Shown here: piece after piece, positions 27,091 to 35,005 of the stretch
How the letters are laid out: every line of letters begins with the position of its first letter
Numbering within the stretch: position 1 is the stretch's first letter
NCBI RefSeq assembly: GCF_025263265.1
Contig: NZ_CP079869.1
Span: 5,022,001 to 5,086,000 of the forward strand
Source of the DNA: Mycobacterium sp. SMC-4
Lineage (GTDB): Bacteria > Actinomycetota > Actinomycetes > Mycobacteriales > Mycobacteriaceae
Direction of reading: 5' to 3'
DNA length: 64,000 nt
Position numbers and translations under genes: made by a program
The notes under the pieces: generated by a model
Databases searched by the model: none
What the model was told of the DNA's origin: nothing
What the model saw: only the letters and a program-made list of their open reading frames with translations

Positions 27091-27864
27091 ATGATGGACT
27101 ACATGGCGGATCAGATTTCAGCGATGCCGCGCGGCGGCCCCGACGCGTCGTGTCTGGACCGTCTGCTGTGGACCGGCCGGCAGGAGTATCTCGACCGCGA
27201 GTGCGCCGGAGACGCCGAGCTCGAGCGCAAGAAGCGCAGCGTGATCCGGGCATTGGATTGGACCGGTGAGGTCTTCGGAAATCACGGCCGGTTCGCCAAG
27301 ACCGCGCTCGACGTGGTCGCTGACGTCGCCGACCCGAAGATCCTCGAGCTGGGTGCCGGTCATGGCGCGTTGTCGCGGATACTGCTGGACTGGCATCCCA
27401 CGGCGCGGCTGACGGTCACCGACGTCGACGCCGCCTCGGTGGCGGCCATGGCCGCCGGAGACCTCGGATCGCATGGCCGCACGCAGGTTCGTCAGATGGA
27501 TGCCACCGCGATCGACGCGGCTGACGGGTCGTTCGACTTGGCGGTGTTCGCCCTGTCGTTTCACCACCTGCCCCCTGATGCGGCGGCGCGGGTGATCGCC
27601 GAAGGTACCCGCGCCGCGCATACCCTGCTCGTCATCGACCTACCGCGTCCGCCGGCGCCACTGCACGTGCTGCGGTTGGCCACGATGCTGCCGTGGGCGC
27701 CGCTGGTGCCCTTCGTGCACGACGGGGTGATCAGCTCGCTGCGGGCCTACAGCCCGTCCGCGCTGCGGGCGCTGGCGCGCCACGCCGGTCCCGACATCGA
27801 GGTCGAGCTGCGCGGTGGATGTCTGGGACCGCAGATCATGGTGGCGCGCCGGATAGGCTCATGA
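27091..27864 (+). CDS. SAM-dependent methyltransferase (class I)
   Basis: A protein of up to 257 residues with a class I methyltransferase fold: motif [14 protein letters not shown], acidic motif [10 protein letters not shown], and [20 protein letters not shown], characteristic of small-molecule methyltransferases. The start may be ATG 27091, 27094 or 27103; all lie within 19 bases of the divergent glpK start. The long open frame upstream is antisense to glpK and is not coding. It ends two bases before the GCS2-like ligase gene. The substrate is not known. Confidence 0.8.
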   Translation: MMDYMADQISAMPRGGPDASCLDRLLWTGRQEYLDRECAGDAELERKKRSVIRALDWTGEVFGNHGRFAKTALDVVADVADPKILELGAGHGALSRILLDWHPTARLTVTDVDAASVAAMAAGDLGSHGRTQVRQMDATAIDAADGSFDLAVFALSFHHLPPDAAARVIAEGTRAAHTLLVIDLPRPPAPLHVLRLATMLPWAPLVPFVHDGVISSLRAYSPSALRALARHAGPDIEVELRGGCLGPQIMVARRIGS

Positions 27865-27865
27865 C

Positions 27866-29344
27866 GTGGGCCAGGAGCTGAAACACGCCGAGTTCAGCCG
27901 TGAACACCGGCGTGAGTACCGGCGCAAGGTGCAGCTGTGCCTCGACGTGTTCGAGACGATGCTGGCCCAGTCCAGCTTCGACTTCGAGAAGCCGCTGACG
28001 GGCATGGAGATCGAGTGCAACCTCGTCGACTCCCAGTACCAACCGGCGATGAGCAACTCCGAGGTGCTGGCCTCGATCGCCGACCCGGCCTACCAGACCG
28101 AGTTGGGCGCCTACAACATCGAGTTCAACGTGCCGCCACGGCGGCTGCCGGGGCGGGCCGCGCTCGAGCTCGAAGACGACGTGCGCGCCAGCCTCAACGC
28201 CGCCGAGGCCAAGGCCAACGTCAGCGATGCCCACATCGTGATGGTCGGCATCCTTCCCACGCTCATGCCCCAGCATCTGACCGGCGATTGGATGAGCGAG
28301 TCGACGCGTTATCAGGCGCTCAACGACTCGATCTTCACAGCGCGGGGCGAGGACATCATGATCGACATCTCCGGCCCGGAGCGGCTCAGCCTGCAGGCTG
28401 CCACCATTGCCCCGGAATCCGCTTGCACCAGCATGCAATTGCACCTCCAGGTGTCGCCTGCCGACTTCGCCAACAACTGGAACGCCGCTCAGGTGCTGGC
28501 CGGCCCGCAGCTGGCGCTGGGCGCCAACTCGCCATTCTTCCTCGGCCATCACCTGTGGGCCGAGACCCGCATCGAGTTGTTCGCCCAAGCCACCGACACC
28601 CGGCCCGAGGAACTCAAGGCCCAAGGCGTGCGACCGCGGGTGTGGTTCGGCGAGCGTTGGATCACCTCGATCTTCGATCTGTTCGAGGAGAACGTGCGCT
28701 ATTTCCCGTCCCTGTTGCCGGAGCTCTCCGACGAGGACCCGGTCGCCGAGCTGGCAGCCGGGCGCACACCTCGGCTGGCCGAGCTGCGCTTGCACAATGG
28801 AACCATCTACCGGTGGAACCGCCCGGTCTACGACATCGTCGATGGCCGCCCGCACCTGCGGGTGGAGAACAGGGTGCTGCCCGCCGGCCCCAGCGTGATC
28901 GACATGATGGCCAACTCGGCGTTCTACTACGGGATGCTGCGCACCCTGTCCGAGGAGGACCGCCCGGTGTGGACCCAGATGAGTTTCGCTGCGGCAGAAC
29001 ACAACTTCGTCCAGGCCGCACAGTTCGGCATGAACTGCCGGATGTACTGGCCCGGGCTGGGCGAGGTGACACCCGACGAGTTGATCCTGCGCAAGCTGTT
29101 GCCGCTGGCCGACGAGGGGCTACGGCGCTGGGAGGTGGCCGCCGAAGTCCGCGACCGCTATCTCGGGGTGATCGAGGGCCGCGCCAAGACCGGCCGCAAC
29201 GGCGCGACCTGGCAGGCCCACACCGTCGACGCGCTGCAGGGCCGGGGTATGAGCCGGCCGGATGCGTTGGCCGAGATGCTACGGCTGTATTGCGTGCACA
29301 TGCACGGCAACGAACCGGTGCACACCTGGGACATCCCGGATTGA
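27866..29344 (+). CDS. Carboxylate-amine ligase of the glutamate-cysteine ligase family (Rv3698 type)
   Basis: A 492-residue GCS2-superfamily protein. GLTGMEIECNLVD-like residues near 50 (MEIECNLVD), NIEFNVPPR, SACTSMQLHLQVS, and FYYGMLRTL are the type of conserved segments that bind ATP-Mg and the gamma-carboxylate. Homologues in mycobacteria are annotated as glutamate-cysteine ligase family proteins, but EgtA, encoded about 12 kb downstream, is the enzyme that supplies gamma-glutamylcysteine for ergothioneine. The substrate here is unassigned. GTG 27866 follows the methyltransferase stop by one base, and the Rv3699-type methyltransferase gene follows. Confidence 0.82.
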   Translation: MGQELKHAEFSREHRREYRRKVQLCLDVFETMLAQSSFDFEKPLTGMEIECNLVDSQYQPAMSNSEVLASIADPAYQTELGAYNIEFNVPPRRLPGRAALELEDDVRASLNAAEAKANVSDAHIVMVGILPTLMPQHLTGDWMSESTRYQALNDSIFTARGEDIMIDISGPERLSLQAATIAPESACTSMQLHLQVSPADFANNWNAAQVLAGPQLALGANSPFFLGHHLWAETRIELFAQATDTRPEELKAQGVRPRVWFGERWITSIFDLFEENVRYFPSLLPELSDEDPVAELAAGRTPRLAELRLHNGTIYRWNRPVYDIVDGRPHLRVENRVLPAGPSVIDMMANSAFYYGMLRTLSEEDRPVWTQMSFAAAEHNFVQAAQFGMNCRMYWPGLGEVTPDELILRKLLPLADEGLRRWEVAAEVRDRYLGVIEGRAKTGRNGATWQAHTVDALQGRGMSRPDALAEMLRLYCVHMHGNEPVHTWDIPD

Positions 29345-29368
29345 CCTGCCGTCGGTACGGTTGTGCTC

Positions 29369-30040
29369 ATGACCGAAGTGATGGACTGGGACAGCGCCTA
29401 CCGCGGGGAAGGGGACTTCGAGGGTGAGCCCCCCTGGAACATCGGCGAACCCCAACCCGAGCTGGCGGCGTTGTGGCGGGCCGGACGATTCCGCAGCGAG
29501 GTCCTCGACGCCGGGTGCGGGCACGCCGAGCTGTCGTTGGCGCTGGCCGCCGACGGATACACGGTGACCGGGGTCGACGTCAGCCCCACCGCGGTCGCCG
29601 CGGCCACCACCGCGGCCGCCGAGCGCGGCCTGTCGGACCGGGCGAGGTTCGTCGCGGCCGATATCACCGCGCTGGACGGGTTCGACAACCAGTTCGCGAC
29701 CGTGGTCGACAGCACCCTGTTCCACTCACTGCCCGTCGAGTCCCGCGACGCCTATCTGCGGTCGATCCACCGGGCCGCCGCGCCGGGCGCCGGCTATTTC
29801 GTGCTCGTCTTCGCCAAGGGCGCGTTCCCCGAGCAGATGCAACCCGGACCCAACGAGGTTTCCGAAATCGAACTGCGCGAAGCTGTTTCCAGGTACTGGG
29901 TGATCGACGACATCCGGCCCGCCCTGATCCACTCGAATGTGCCGCGCACGGCGGGTCCGCCGCCGCCGCTGGACCTTCTCGACGAGAGTGGACGGCTGCG
30001 GATGCAGGCCTTCCTGCTCTCGGCGCACAAGCAGTCTTAG
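29369..30040 (+). CDS. Class I SAM-dependent methyltransferase (Rv3699 type)
   Basis: A 223-residue methyltransferase with motif I VLDAGCGHAELSLALA, acidic VTGVDVSPTAV, and a thiopurine-methyltransferase-like N-terminus (WDSAYRGEGDFEGEPPWNIGEPQPEL). ATG 29369 is preferred over GTG 29363. It is convergent with the GntR gene and the two stops overlap by four bases. In M. tuberculosis the next gene would be egtE; here an accessory block of about 7.7 kb intervenes. Confidence 0.82.
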   Translation: MTEVMDWDSAYRGEGDFEGEPPWNIGEPQPELAALWRAGRFRSEVLDAGCGHAELSLALAADGYTVTGVDVSPTAVAAATTAAAERGLSDRARFVAADITALDGFDNQFATVVDSTLFHSLPVESRDAYLRSIHRAAAPGAGYFVLVFAKGAFPEQMQPGPNEVSEIELREAVSRYWVIDDIRPALIHSNVPRTAGPPPPLDLLDESGRLRMQAFLLSAHKQS

Positions 30041-30819
30041 GCCGTGACCGGCAGCGTCGCGGCGCCGCGGACCGACCGATGCACCGCCGGCGCCTCGCAA
30101 CGACTGCGCGCGGTGAGTCTGATCCGATCGGCGCGAAACAGGTCATAGGCGTACTCGAACGGACGATCTGCGCCGTCGCGGGTCACCCGGGTGATGGCCA
30201 GCAGCGGCTTACGCTCGGCGATCTGGAGCCATTCGGCCTCCCGCGGACTGGCGTTGACCACCTCGATCGTCTCTGTGGTGTCGGCTGGTGTCAGTCCGTA
30301 GCGCACCCGCAGCAGCTCGTACAGGGAACCGCCGAGCGGCTGTTCGAGCAGGTCGGCCACATCGTCCGCGACGAAGCACGCGCTATCCAACGACAGCGGC
30401 ACCCCGTCGGCGTAGCGCAGCCGACGAACGGTGATGACGTCGCAGCCCTGGGCGATCTCGAGAGCCTGGGCCTCGATCTGGGTGGCCGGACGGCGGCTCG
30501 TACCCAATACGGTGCTGGCACTGGTGTGACCGCTGTCGTGCAGTCGTGCAGGCAATCCGGTCAGTTCGGCCGCGTGGCGCTCCACGACATCGGCACGCAC
30601 GAAGGTCCCCCCGCTGCGGCCGGGCCGGCGTTCCAGCACCCCGGCCTGGCTCAGCGGCAGCAACGCACTGCGCAGCGTGGAACGTGAGACCGCGAGCGCC
30701 GCGGCCATCTCGCGTTCGGTGCCCAACCGTGAACCCGGCTGCAGCGCCCCCTGGGCGAGCAGGGACAGGATCCGTCGGCGCACCTCTTCGGCCACCGGCC
30801 CGCCCGTCGAACCCGACAT
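30037..30819 (-). CDS. GntR-family (HutC/UTRA) transcriptional regulator
   Basis: A 260-residue regulator. The winged helix-turn-helix occupies about 8-75 (VRRRILSLLAQGALQPGSRLGTEREMAAALAVSRSTLRSAL...) and the UTRA effector domain follows (VRRLRYADGVPLSLDSACFVADDVADLL). UTRA domains bind small metabolites that relieve repression. It is the last gene of a three-gene minus-strand run with an SDR and a small-molecule kinase, which in turn is divergent from a class III PLP enzyme. It is therefore likely to control that catabolic cassette in response to its substrate or an intermediate. Confidence 0.87.
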   Translation of the reverse strand: MSGSTGGPVAEEVRRRILSLLAQGALQPGSRLGTEREMAAALAVSRSTLRSALLPLSQAGVLERRPGRSGGTFVRADVVERHAAELTGLPARLHDSGHTSASTVLGTSRRPATQIEAQALEIAQGCDVITVRRLRYADGVPLSLDSACFVADDVADLLEQPLGGSLYELLRVRYGLTPADTTETIEVVNASPREAEWLQIAERKPLLAITRVTRDGADRPFEYAYDLFRADRIRLTARSRCEAPAVHRSVRGAATLPVTA

Positions 30820-30821
30820 GA

Positions 30822-31598
30822 TCAGCCGGCCACCGCGTCCAACGACTCCGGCAGCACCTGGCCGCCGTCGACGGCAATGGCCTGGCCGGTGATGTAGCCG
30901 GCCTCGCGGCTGGCCAGAAACGCGGCCAGATAGCCGATGTCCTCGGGTTCGCCCAATGCACCGACCGGAATGCTGCGGGCCATCCCGGCGATGTAGTCCT
31001 CACCCATGGCGACCATGCCCTCGCTCATGATGTTGCCGGGCAGGATCGCGTTGACCGTGATCTTGTGCGGCGCCAGTTCGATGGCAGCGGTGCGCATGAA
31101 GCCCAGTTGTGCTGCCTTGGTGGCGCCGTAGTGTGACCATCCCGGGTATCCGGTGATCGGCCCGGTGATCGACGAGGTCAGGATCACCCGACCACGGCCC
31201 GAGGCGATCAGCGCGCTCAGGCAGGCCTGCACGGCAAAGAACGTGCCGTTGACGTTGACGGCGAAGATCTCGGCGAGCTGCTCGGGCGTCATGGTGGCCA
31301 ACGGGGCTTCGGGAAAGATGCCGGCGTTGGCGCACACCACATCGAGGCCGCCGAAGGCGTCCACCACCGCCGTGACCATGTCGTCGCACGCCGAGCGGTC
31401 GCACACGTCGGTCGCCACCCCGATGACCTTGCCCGGGCCCAGCCCGTCGAGCGCGGCGACACAGTCGTCGAGGTCGGTGACCGAGCGGGCCGCCACGGCC
31501 ACGTTCGCGCCGGCGAGGGCGAAGACCTTGGCGATACCGCGTCCGATCCCTTTGCTGCCCCCGGTGACAAGCACAGCACGGTCCTGCACATCGAACAT
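30822..31598 (-). CDS. Short-chain dehydrogenase/reductase
   Basis: A 258-residue classical SDR: TGGSKGIGRG (NAD(P) binding), CANAGIF (NAG), LTSSITG with catalytic Ser, Y-x3-K in HYGATKAAQ, and PGNIMSEG. It would oxidise an alcohol or reduce a carbonyl in the same pathway as the neighbouring kinase and PLP enzyme. ATG 31598 has an AGGAG site (aggagaaac) immediately upstream; the frame is open further but overlaps the kinase gene. It is seven bases from the kinase stop and two bases from the GntR start. Confidence 0.87.
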   Translation of the reverse strand: MFDVQDRAVLVTGGSKGIGRGIAKVFALAGANVAVAARSVTDLDDCVAALDGLGPGKVIGVATDVCDRSACDDMVTAVVDAFGGLDVVCANAGIFPEAPLATMTPEQLAEIFAVNVNGTFFAVQACLSALIASGRGRVILTSSITGPITGYPGWSHYGATKAAQLGFMRTAAIELAPHKITVNAILPGNIMSEGMVAMGEDYIAGMARSIPVGALGEPEDIGYLAAFLASREAGYITGQAIAVDGGQVLPESLDAVAG

Positions 31599-31605
31599 GT
31601 TTCTC

Positions 31606-32631
31606 CTATCGGGTCGGGGCGAGCACAGCGTCCTGTAACCACGTCGGGTCGCTGAGGTAGCGCCGGGCCAGCGCTGCGGTACCTCGGGCATAGCCGGCTC
31701 CGACGGCGATCGCGGCGTCGGCGTCGGCATGCGAGGCGATCCAGGCGGTCAGCTGGATGCGTCGCAGCATCACGAAGGTCGGGATGAGCAGCAGGTGGTC
31801 GACGGGAAGCGGACGCACCCGGCAGTATCCGCGCAACCACTCGGTGATGATCCCGGCGACGGCCGGGGTGTCCTCGATCCAGGACAGCACCGAGCTCAGA
31901 TCGGCCAGGTGCCAGGACCACCCGCAATCGTCGAAGTCGATCACGGTGATCTGGCCGCTGCCGCCGGCCGGGTCGATCATCAGGTTGGCCAGGCGCAGAT
32001 CGGCGTGGACCAGCCCGAAGCGGTCCGGCGCGGTGCCGAAATCAGTGATACGGCAGGTGATTTCGGTGACCGCCTGCCCAATCGCGGTTCGATCGGCGGA
32101 CGTGAGCCCCGGCGCTGACCGCCAATCACCCCATCGGGCGCGCGGGCCGAGAATCGCTTCGAGGTCCCACCGGAACCGGGTGAAGCCCGAAGGCGGCTTC
32201 CACCGCCGACTGTGTTCGTGCATGTGGGCGGTGAGTTCTCCCAACTGGGCGAAACCGACTGCCTGCGGCGCTTCTTCGGCGGTACACCCCGGGATGTAGG
32301 TCACCGCGTCGACGTACAGTTCGCGCCCACCGACGCGCGCGGTGACCACGCCGCTGCCATCGGCTGCTGACACCAGTTCCGGGGTACAGACCACCGTCTG
32401 GCTTCGCAGCGCCGCCATCCAGTCCAGCTCGGAACGGATACCGGCCAGGTCGTGATAGCCCGGCCGGTGCACCCGCAACACGATGGGGTCGGCGTCACCG
32501 TCCACATCGCCGGCGAGATAGGTCGCATTCTCTGACAGGCTGAGCAGGCGAAGCGGGGTGTCTGGGTCGAGCCGGTAGTGGTGCAGCGCGGCCCGGGCAA
32601 ACAACTGGTGATCAACGGGTAGCCCGGCCAT
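31606..32631 (-). CDS. APH/choline-kinase-fold small-molecule kinase (amino-alcohol or hydroxylysine kinase-like)
   Basis: A 341-residue phosphotransferase of the aminoglycoside-phosphotransferase fold. The catalytic loop is GLVHADLRLANLMID and the metal-binding motif is IDFDDCGW. Start ATG 32631 (MAGLPVDHQ); a TTG at 32649 would extend it by six residues. Its gene is divergent from one for a class III PLP enzyme of the phospho-lyase type. Known pairs of this kind phosphorylate an amino alcohol or 5-hydroxylysine and then eliminate phosphate (AGPHD1/AGXT2L pathway). That function is inferred from context only; the substrate is open. Confidence 0.75.
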   Translation of the reverse strand: MAGLPVDHQLFARAALHHYRLDPDTPLRLLSLSENATYLAGDVDGDADPIVLRVHRPGYHDLAGIRSELDWMAALRSQTVVCTPELVSAADGSGVVTARVGGRELYVDAVTYIPGCTAEEAPQAVGFAQLGELTAHMHEHSRRWKPPSGFTRFRWDLEAILGPRARWGDWRSAPGLTSADRTAIGQAVTEITCRITDFGTAPDRFGLVHADLRLANLMIDPAGGSGQITVIDFDDCGWSWHLADLSSVLSWIEDTPAVAGIITEWLRGYCRVRPLPVDHLLLIPTFVMLRRIQLTAWIASHADADAAIAVGAGYARGTAALARRYLSDPTWLQDAVLAPTR

Positions 32632-32899
32632 ATGAGGAGTGTGGACCAAATGACGTCGGCCGGCAGACCAAAACCGTGGCGTTTACCGGACCGTAGCGAG
32701 GTCAGCGGATCTGAAACACTGCTGTAACGAAGAATGCTGCGAGGCAGCGCATATCAGGTTGCCCGGGCACCTTGGGACTAGTAGAAATGGCCCTCACCGC
32801 GCTACGTTCGGTGTTCGCGGCTCGGCTTCGGCCAGACCAAATGTCGATGGCCTTGCCCGCAACGGAAGGGACGGGTTCGCAGTGGGGTTCTCCAACATC

Positions 32900-34198
32900 A
32901 TGGATTCCAACAGCTATACCGCAGAGGTGAACACCGACACCGGGCTCGGTCGCCAGATCCAGGCCCGCAGCCGCCTGCTGGGCCCGGCCTACCGACTGTT
33001 CTACCAACGGCCGGTGCACCTGGTGCGCGGTCGGGGTAGCCACCTGTTCGACGCTGAGGGCCTGCGTTACCTCGATGCCTACAACAACGTCGCCAGCGTC
33101 GGGCATTGCCATCCGCGCGTGGTGGCAGCGATGACGAGGCAGGCCGAGACTCTCAATACGCACACCCGGTACCTGCACGAGGAAATCCTGCAGTACTCCG
33201 AACGCCTGCTCGGATTGCTGCATCTCGACCAGGTGATGTATGCCTGCACCGGGTCCGAGGCCAATGACTTGGCTCTGCGGATCGCGCAGAGTTACACCGA
33301 AGCCCGCGGTGTGATCGTCACCCGTGAGGCCTATCACGGCAATACCGCAGCGGTGACCGAGATTTCTCCGTCGATCGGTGGCGCGTCGGTAATGGGTGGC
33401 CACGTGCGCACCGTCGGCGCGCCCGACAGCTACCGCCTCGGCGCCGACGCACCGGCCCGGTTCCTGGCAGATGTCCAGGCGGCGATCGCCGACCTGCAGG
33501 CGTCGGGTCACGGCGTGTGCTGCCTGATCGTTGACACCATCTTCTCCTCGGACGGCATCTATCCCGAACCGTCGGTGCTGGCGCCCGCGGTGGCCGCGGT
33601 GCGGGCGGCCGGCGGGGTGTTCATCGCCGACGAGGTGCAGCCCGGTTTCGGCCGCACCGGGGAGGCGATGTGGGGGTTCGTCCGACATCGCATCGCGCCC
33701 GACCTGGTGACGCTGGGCAAGCCGATGGCCAACGGGCTGCCGGTGGCCGCGGTGGCGGCGCGACGCGAGGTTCTCGACATTTTTGCCCGGGAAGTGCCGT
33801 ACTTCAACACCTTTGCCGGCAACCCGGTGTCGATGGCCACTGCTTCGGCAGTACTCGACGTCATCGAGGACGAGCAGCTGATGCGCAACGCATCGCAGGT
33901 CGGGCGGGCACTGCATGAGGGTCTCGTACAGTGTTGCGCCGAGCACCCGCGCATCGCCGATGTCCGCGGGGCCGGTTTGTATCTCGCCGTCGAGGTCGTC
34001 GACGATGCCGGTACCGGCAGGCCGGATCGGGCCGCGGCCCGTGACCTGATCAACGCGATGCGTGACCGCCGGGTGCTGATCTCGGTGTGCGGCTCCGAGG
34101 GCCACGTGCTCAAAATCCGTCCACCGCTGGTGTTCTCGACCGACGACGTGGACTGGTTCTGCACGGAATTTGCCGACGCATTGCGCATGCTCGTCTGA
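32900..34198 (+). CDS. Class III PLP-dependent aminotransferase / phospho-lyase-like enzyme
   Basis: A 432-residue fold-type I enzyme. The N-terminal segment YNNVASVGHCHPRVVAA...LNTHTRYLHE closely resembles human AGXT2L1/AGXT2L2, the ethanolamine-phosphate and 5-phosphohydroxylysine phospho-lyases. The PLP region has IFSSDGIYPEP, ADEVQPGFGRTG and the Schiff-base lysine in TLGKPMANGLP. ATG 32900 begins MDSNSY; GTG 32882 with a better Shine-Dalgarno stretch (GGAAGGGACGGG) is an alternative. The last codons, encoding FADALRMLV, are partly duplicated at 37756-37785, beyond the RiPP operon. It is divergent from the kinase gene, so the two probably share a regulated promoter region. Confidence 0.82.
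   Translation: MDSNSYTAEVNTDTGLGRQIQARSRLLGPAYRLFYQRPVHLVRGRGSHLFDAEGLRYLDAYNNVASVGHCHPRVVAAMTRQAETLNTHTRYLHEEILQYSERLLGLLHLDQVMYACTGSEANDLALRIAQSYTEARGVIVTREAYHGNTAAVTEISPSIGGASVMGGHVRTVGAPDSYRLGADAPARFLADVQAAIADLQASGHGVCCLIVDTIFSSDGIYPEPSVLAPAVAAVRAAGGVFIADEVQPGFGRTGEAMWGFVRHRIAPDLVTLGKPMANGLPVAAVAARREVLDIFAREVPYFNTFAGNPVSMATASAVLDVIEDEQLMRNASQVGRALHEGLVQCCAEHPRIADVRGAGLYLAVEVVDDAGTGRPDRAAARDLINAMRDRRVLISVCGSEGHVLKIRPPLVFSTDDVDWFCTEFADALRMLV
34172..34198. repeat. Left copy of a direct repeat flanking the RiPP operon (3' end of the PLP gene)
   Basis: GCCGACGCATTGCGC at 34172-34186, followed by ATGCTCGTCTGA, is the native end of the class III PLP gene. It recurs as the same 15 bases at 37759-37773 followed by GCGTTCGTCTGA. 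Together with the preceding codon the two copies would encode FADALRMLV-stop and FADALRAFV-stop. Confidence 0.75.
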
Positions 34199-34237
34199 CC
34201 ACCGACGGCATGACGGATCGTCATCCCGGGTCCGCCG

Positions 34238-35005
34238 CTAGGAGCCGAGTGCGGCCACGATGTCGTCCGCCGACTCGAAGGCTTGGGGACGAATCCTCGG
34301 TGTCATTTCCGATTGCGCGGTCAAACAGCCAACCAGTGTGCGAGCTATCGGAGGCGGCAGCGCGAGCGACTCGATCAGCGCCAGTTGAGGCGGGATCTCG
34401 AGCGCAAGCACCGGGCTACGATAGGTGAACACTTGTTGTCCGCAGATCATCTCCCACAGGATGAGTCCGAGGGCTTGGACATCCGATCCGATACACCGAC
34501 GCCGGTCATCGGCGGCCAGCTCATGCGAACTCCTGGCCAAACCGAAGTCGACAACAGTGATCTGCTGGCCCGAGAAGACATGGTCGGGTGAGAGATCACG
34601 ATGGACATAGCCGAAGGCGTGCAATCGTTGAAGCCATCTCGCCAGCCCGCACATGAGCTCGCCAAGTACCTCTATCTCCAGGCGACCGTCGCGTGCACAC
34701 TGATCAAAACGCGGCGCGTGCAACCGGTCACAGGCGTGGAAAGCCGCGCCCGGGACTCTGGAGCACGCACGCAACACCGGAAATCCCGGCCTGCCGCTCA
34801 TCGTTGTCAACAGGTCGATTTCACGCAGGAAGTTCCTGCACACGCCAGGGGTGTCGGTATGTAGAACCTTGATGAACAGTTCGGCTTCCGTTCCGATCTG
34901 AGTGCCGAGAAAGCACTCGGTCAACGGGCGCCTGCCCACAGACCGGACTTTGACCAAACCGGCCTGCCTGAATGCACAGCCGAGTGTCTCATCTGAAGTC
35001 TTCAT
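34238..35005 (-). CDS. Hanks-type protein kinase-like enzyme of the RiPP operon
   Basis: A 255-residue protein kinase fold. The catalytic residues are present: K46 (LFIKVLH), E62 (REIDLL), H135-R-D137 in VHRDLSPDH and D153-F-G155, with a GSDVQALGLILWEM helix in the C-lobe. A glycine-rich loop is poorly recognisable. There is no membrane segment or PASTA domain, unlike the Pkn family. ATG 35005 makes an ATGA overlap with the HExxH gene stop, so translation is coupled; the frame is open 11 codons upstream. It could phosphorylate the modified peptide, regulate the system or be a small-molecule kinase; none is proven. Confidence 0.75.
   Translation of the reverse strand: MKTSDETLGCAFRQAGLVKVRSVGRRPLTECFLGTQIGTEAELFIKVLHTDTPGVCRNFLREIDLLTTMSGRPGFPVLRACSRVPGAAFHACDRLHAPRFDQCARDGRLEIEVLGELMCGLARWLQRLHAFGYVHRDLSPDHVFSGQQITVVDFGLARSSHELAADDRRRCIGSDVQALGLILWEMICGQQVFTYRSPVLALEIPPQLALIESLALPPPIARTLVGCLTAQSEMTPRIRPQAFESADDIVAALGS

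Noticed and set aside
34238..35005. Kinase considered as a PknA/PknB-type receptor kinase
   Set aside because: No transmembrane or PASTA region and it is translationally coupled to peptide-maturation genes.
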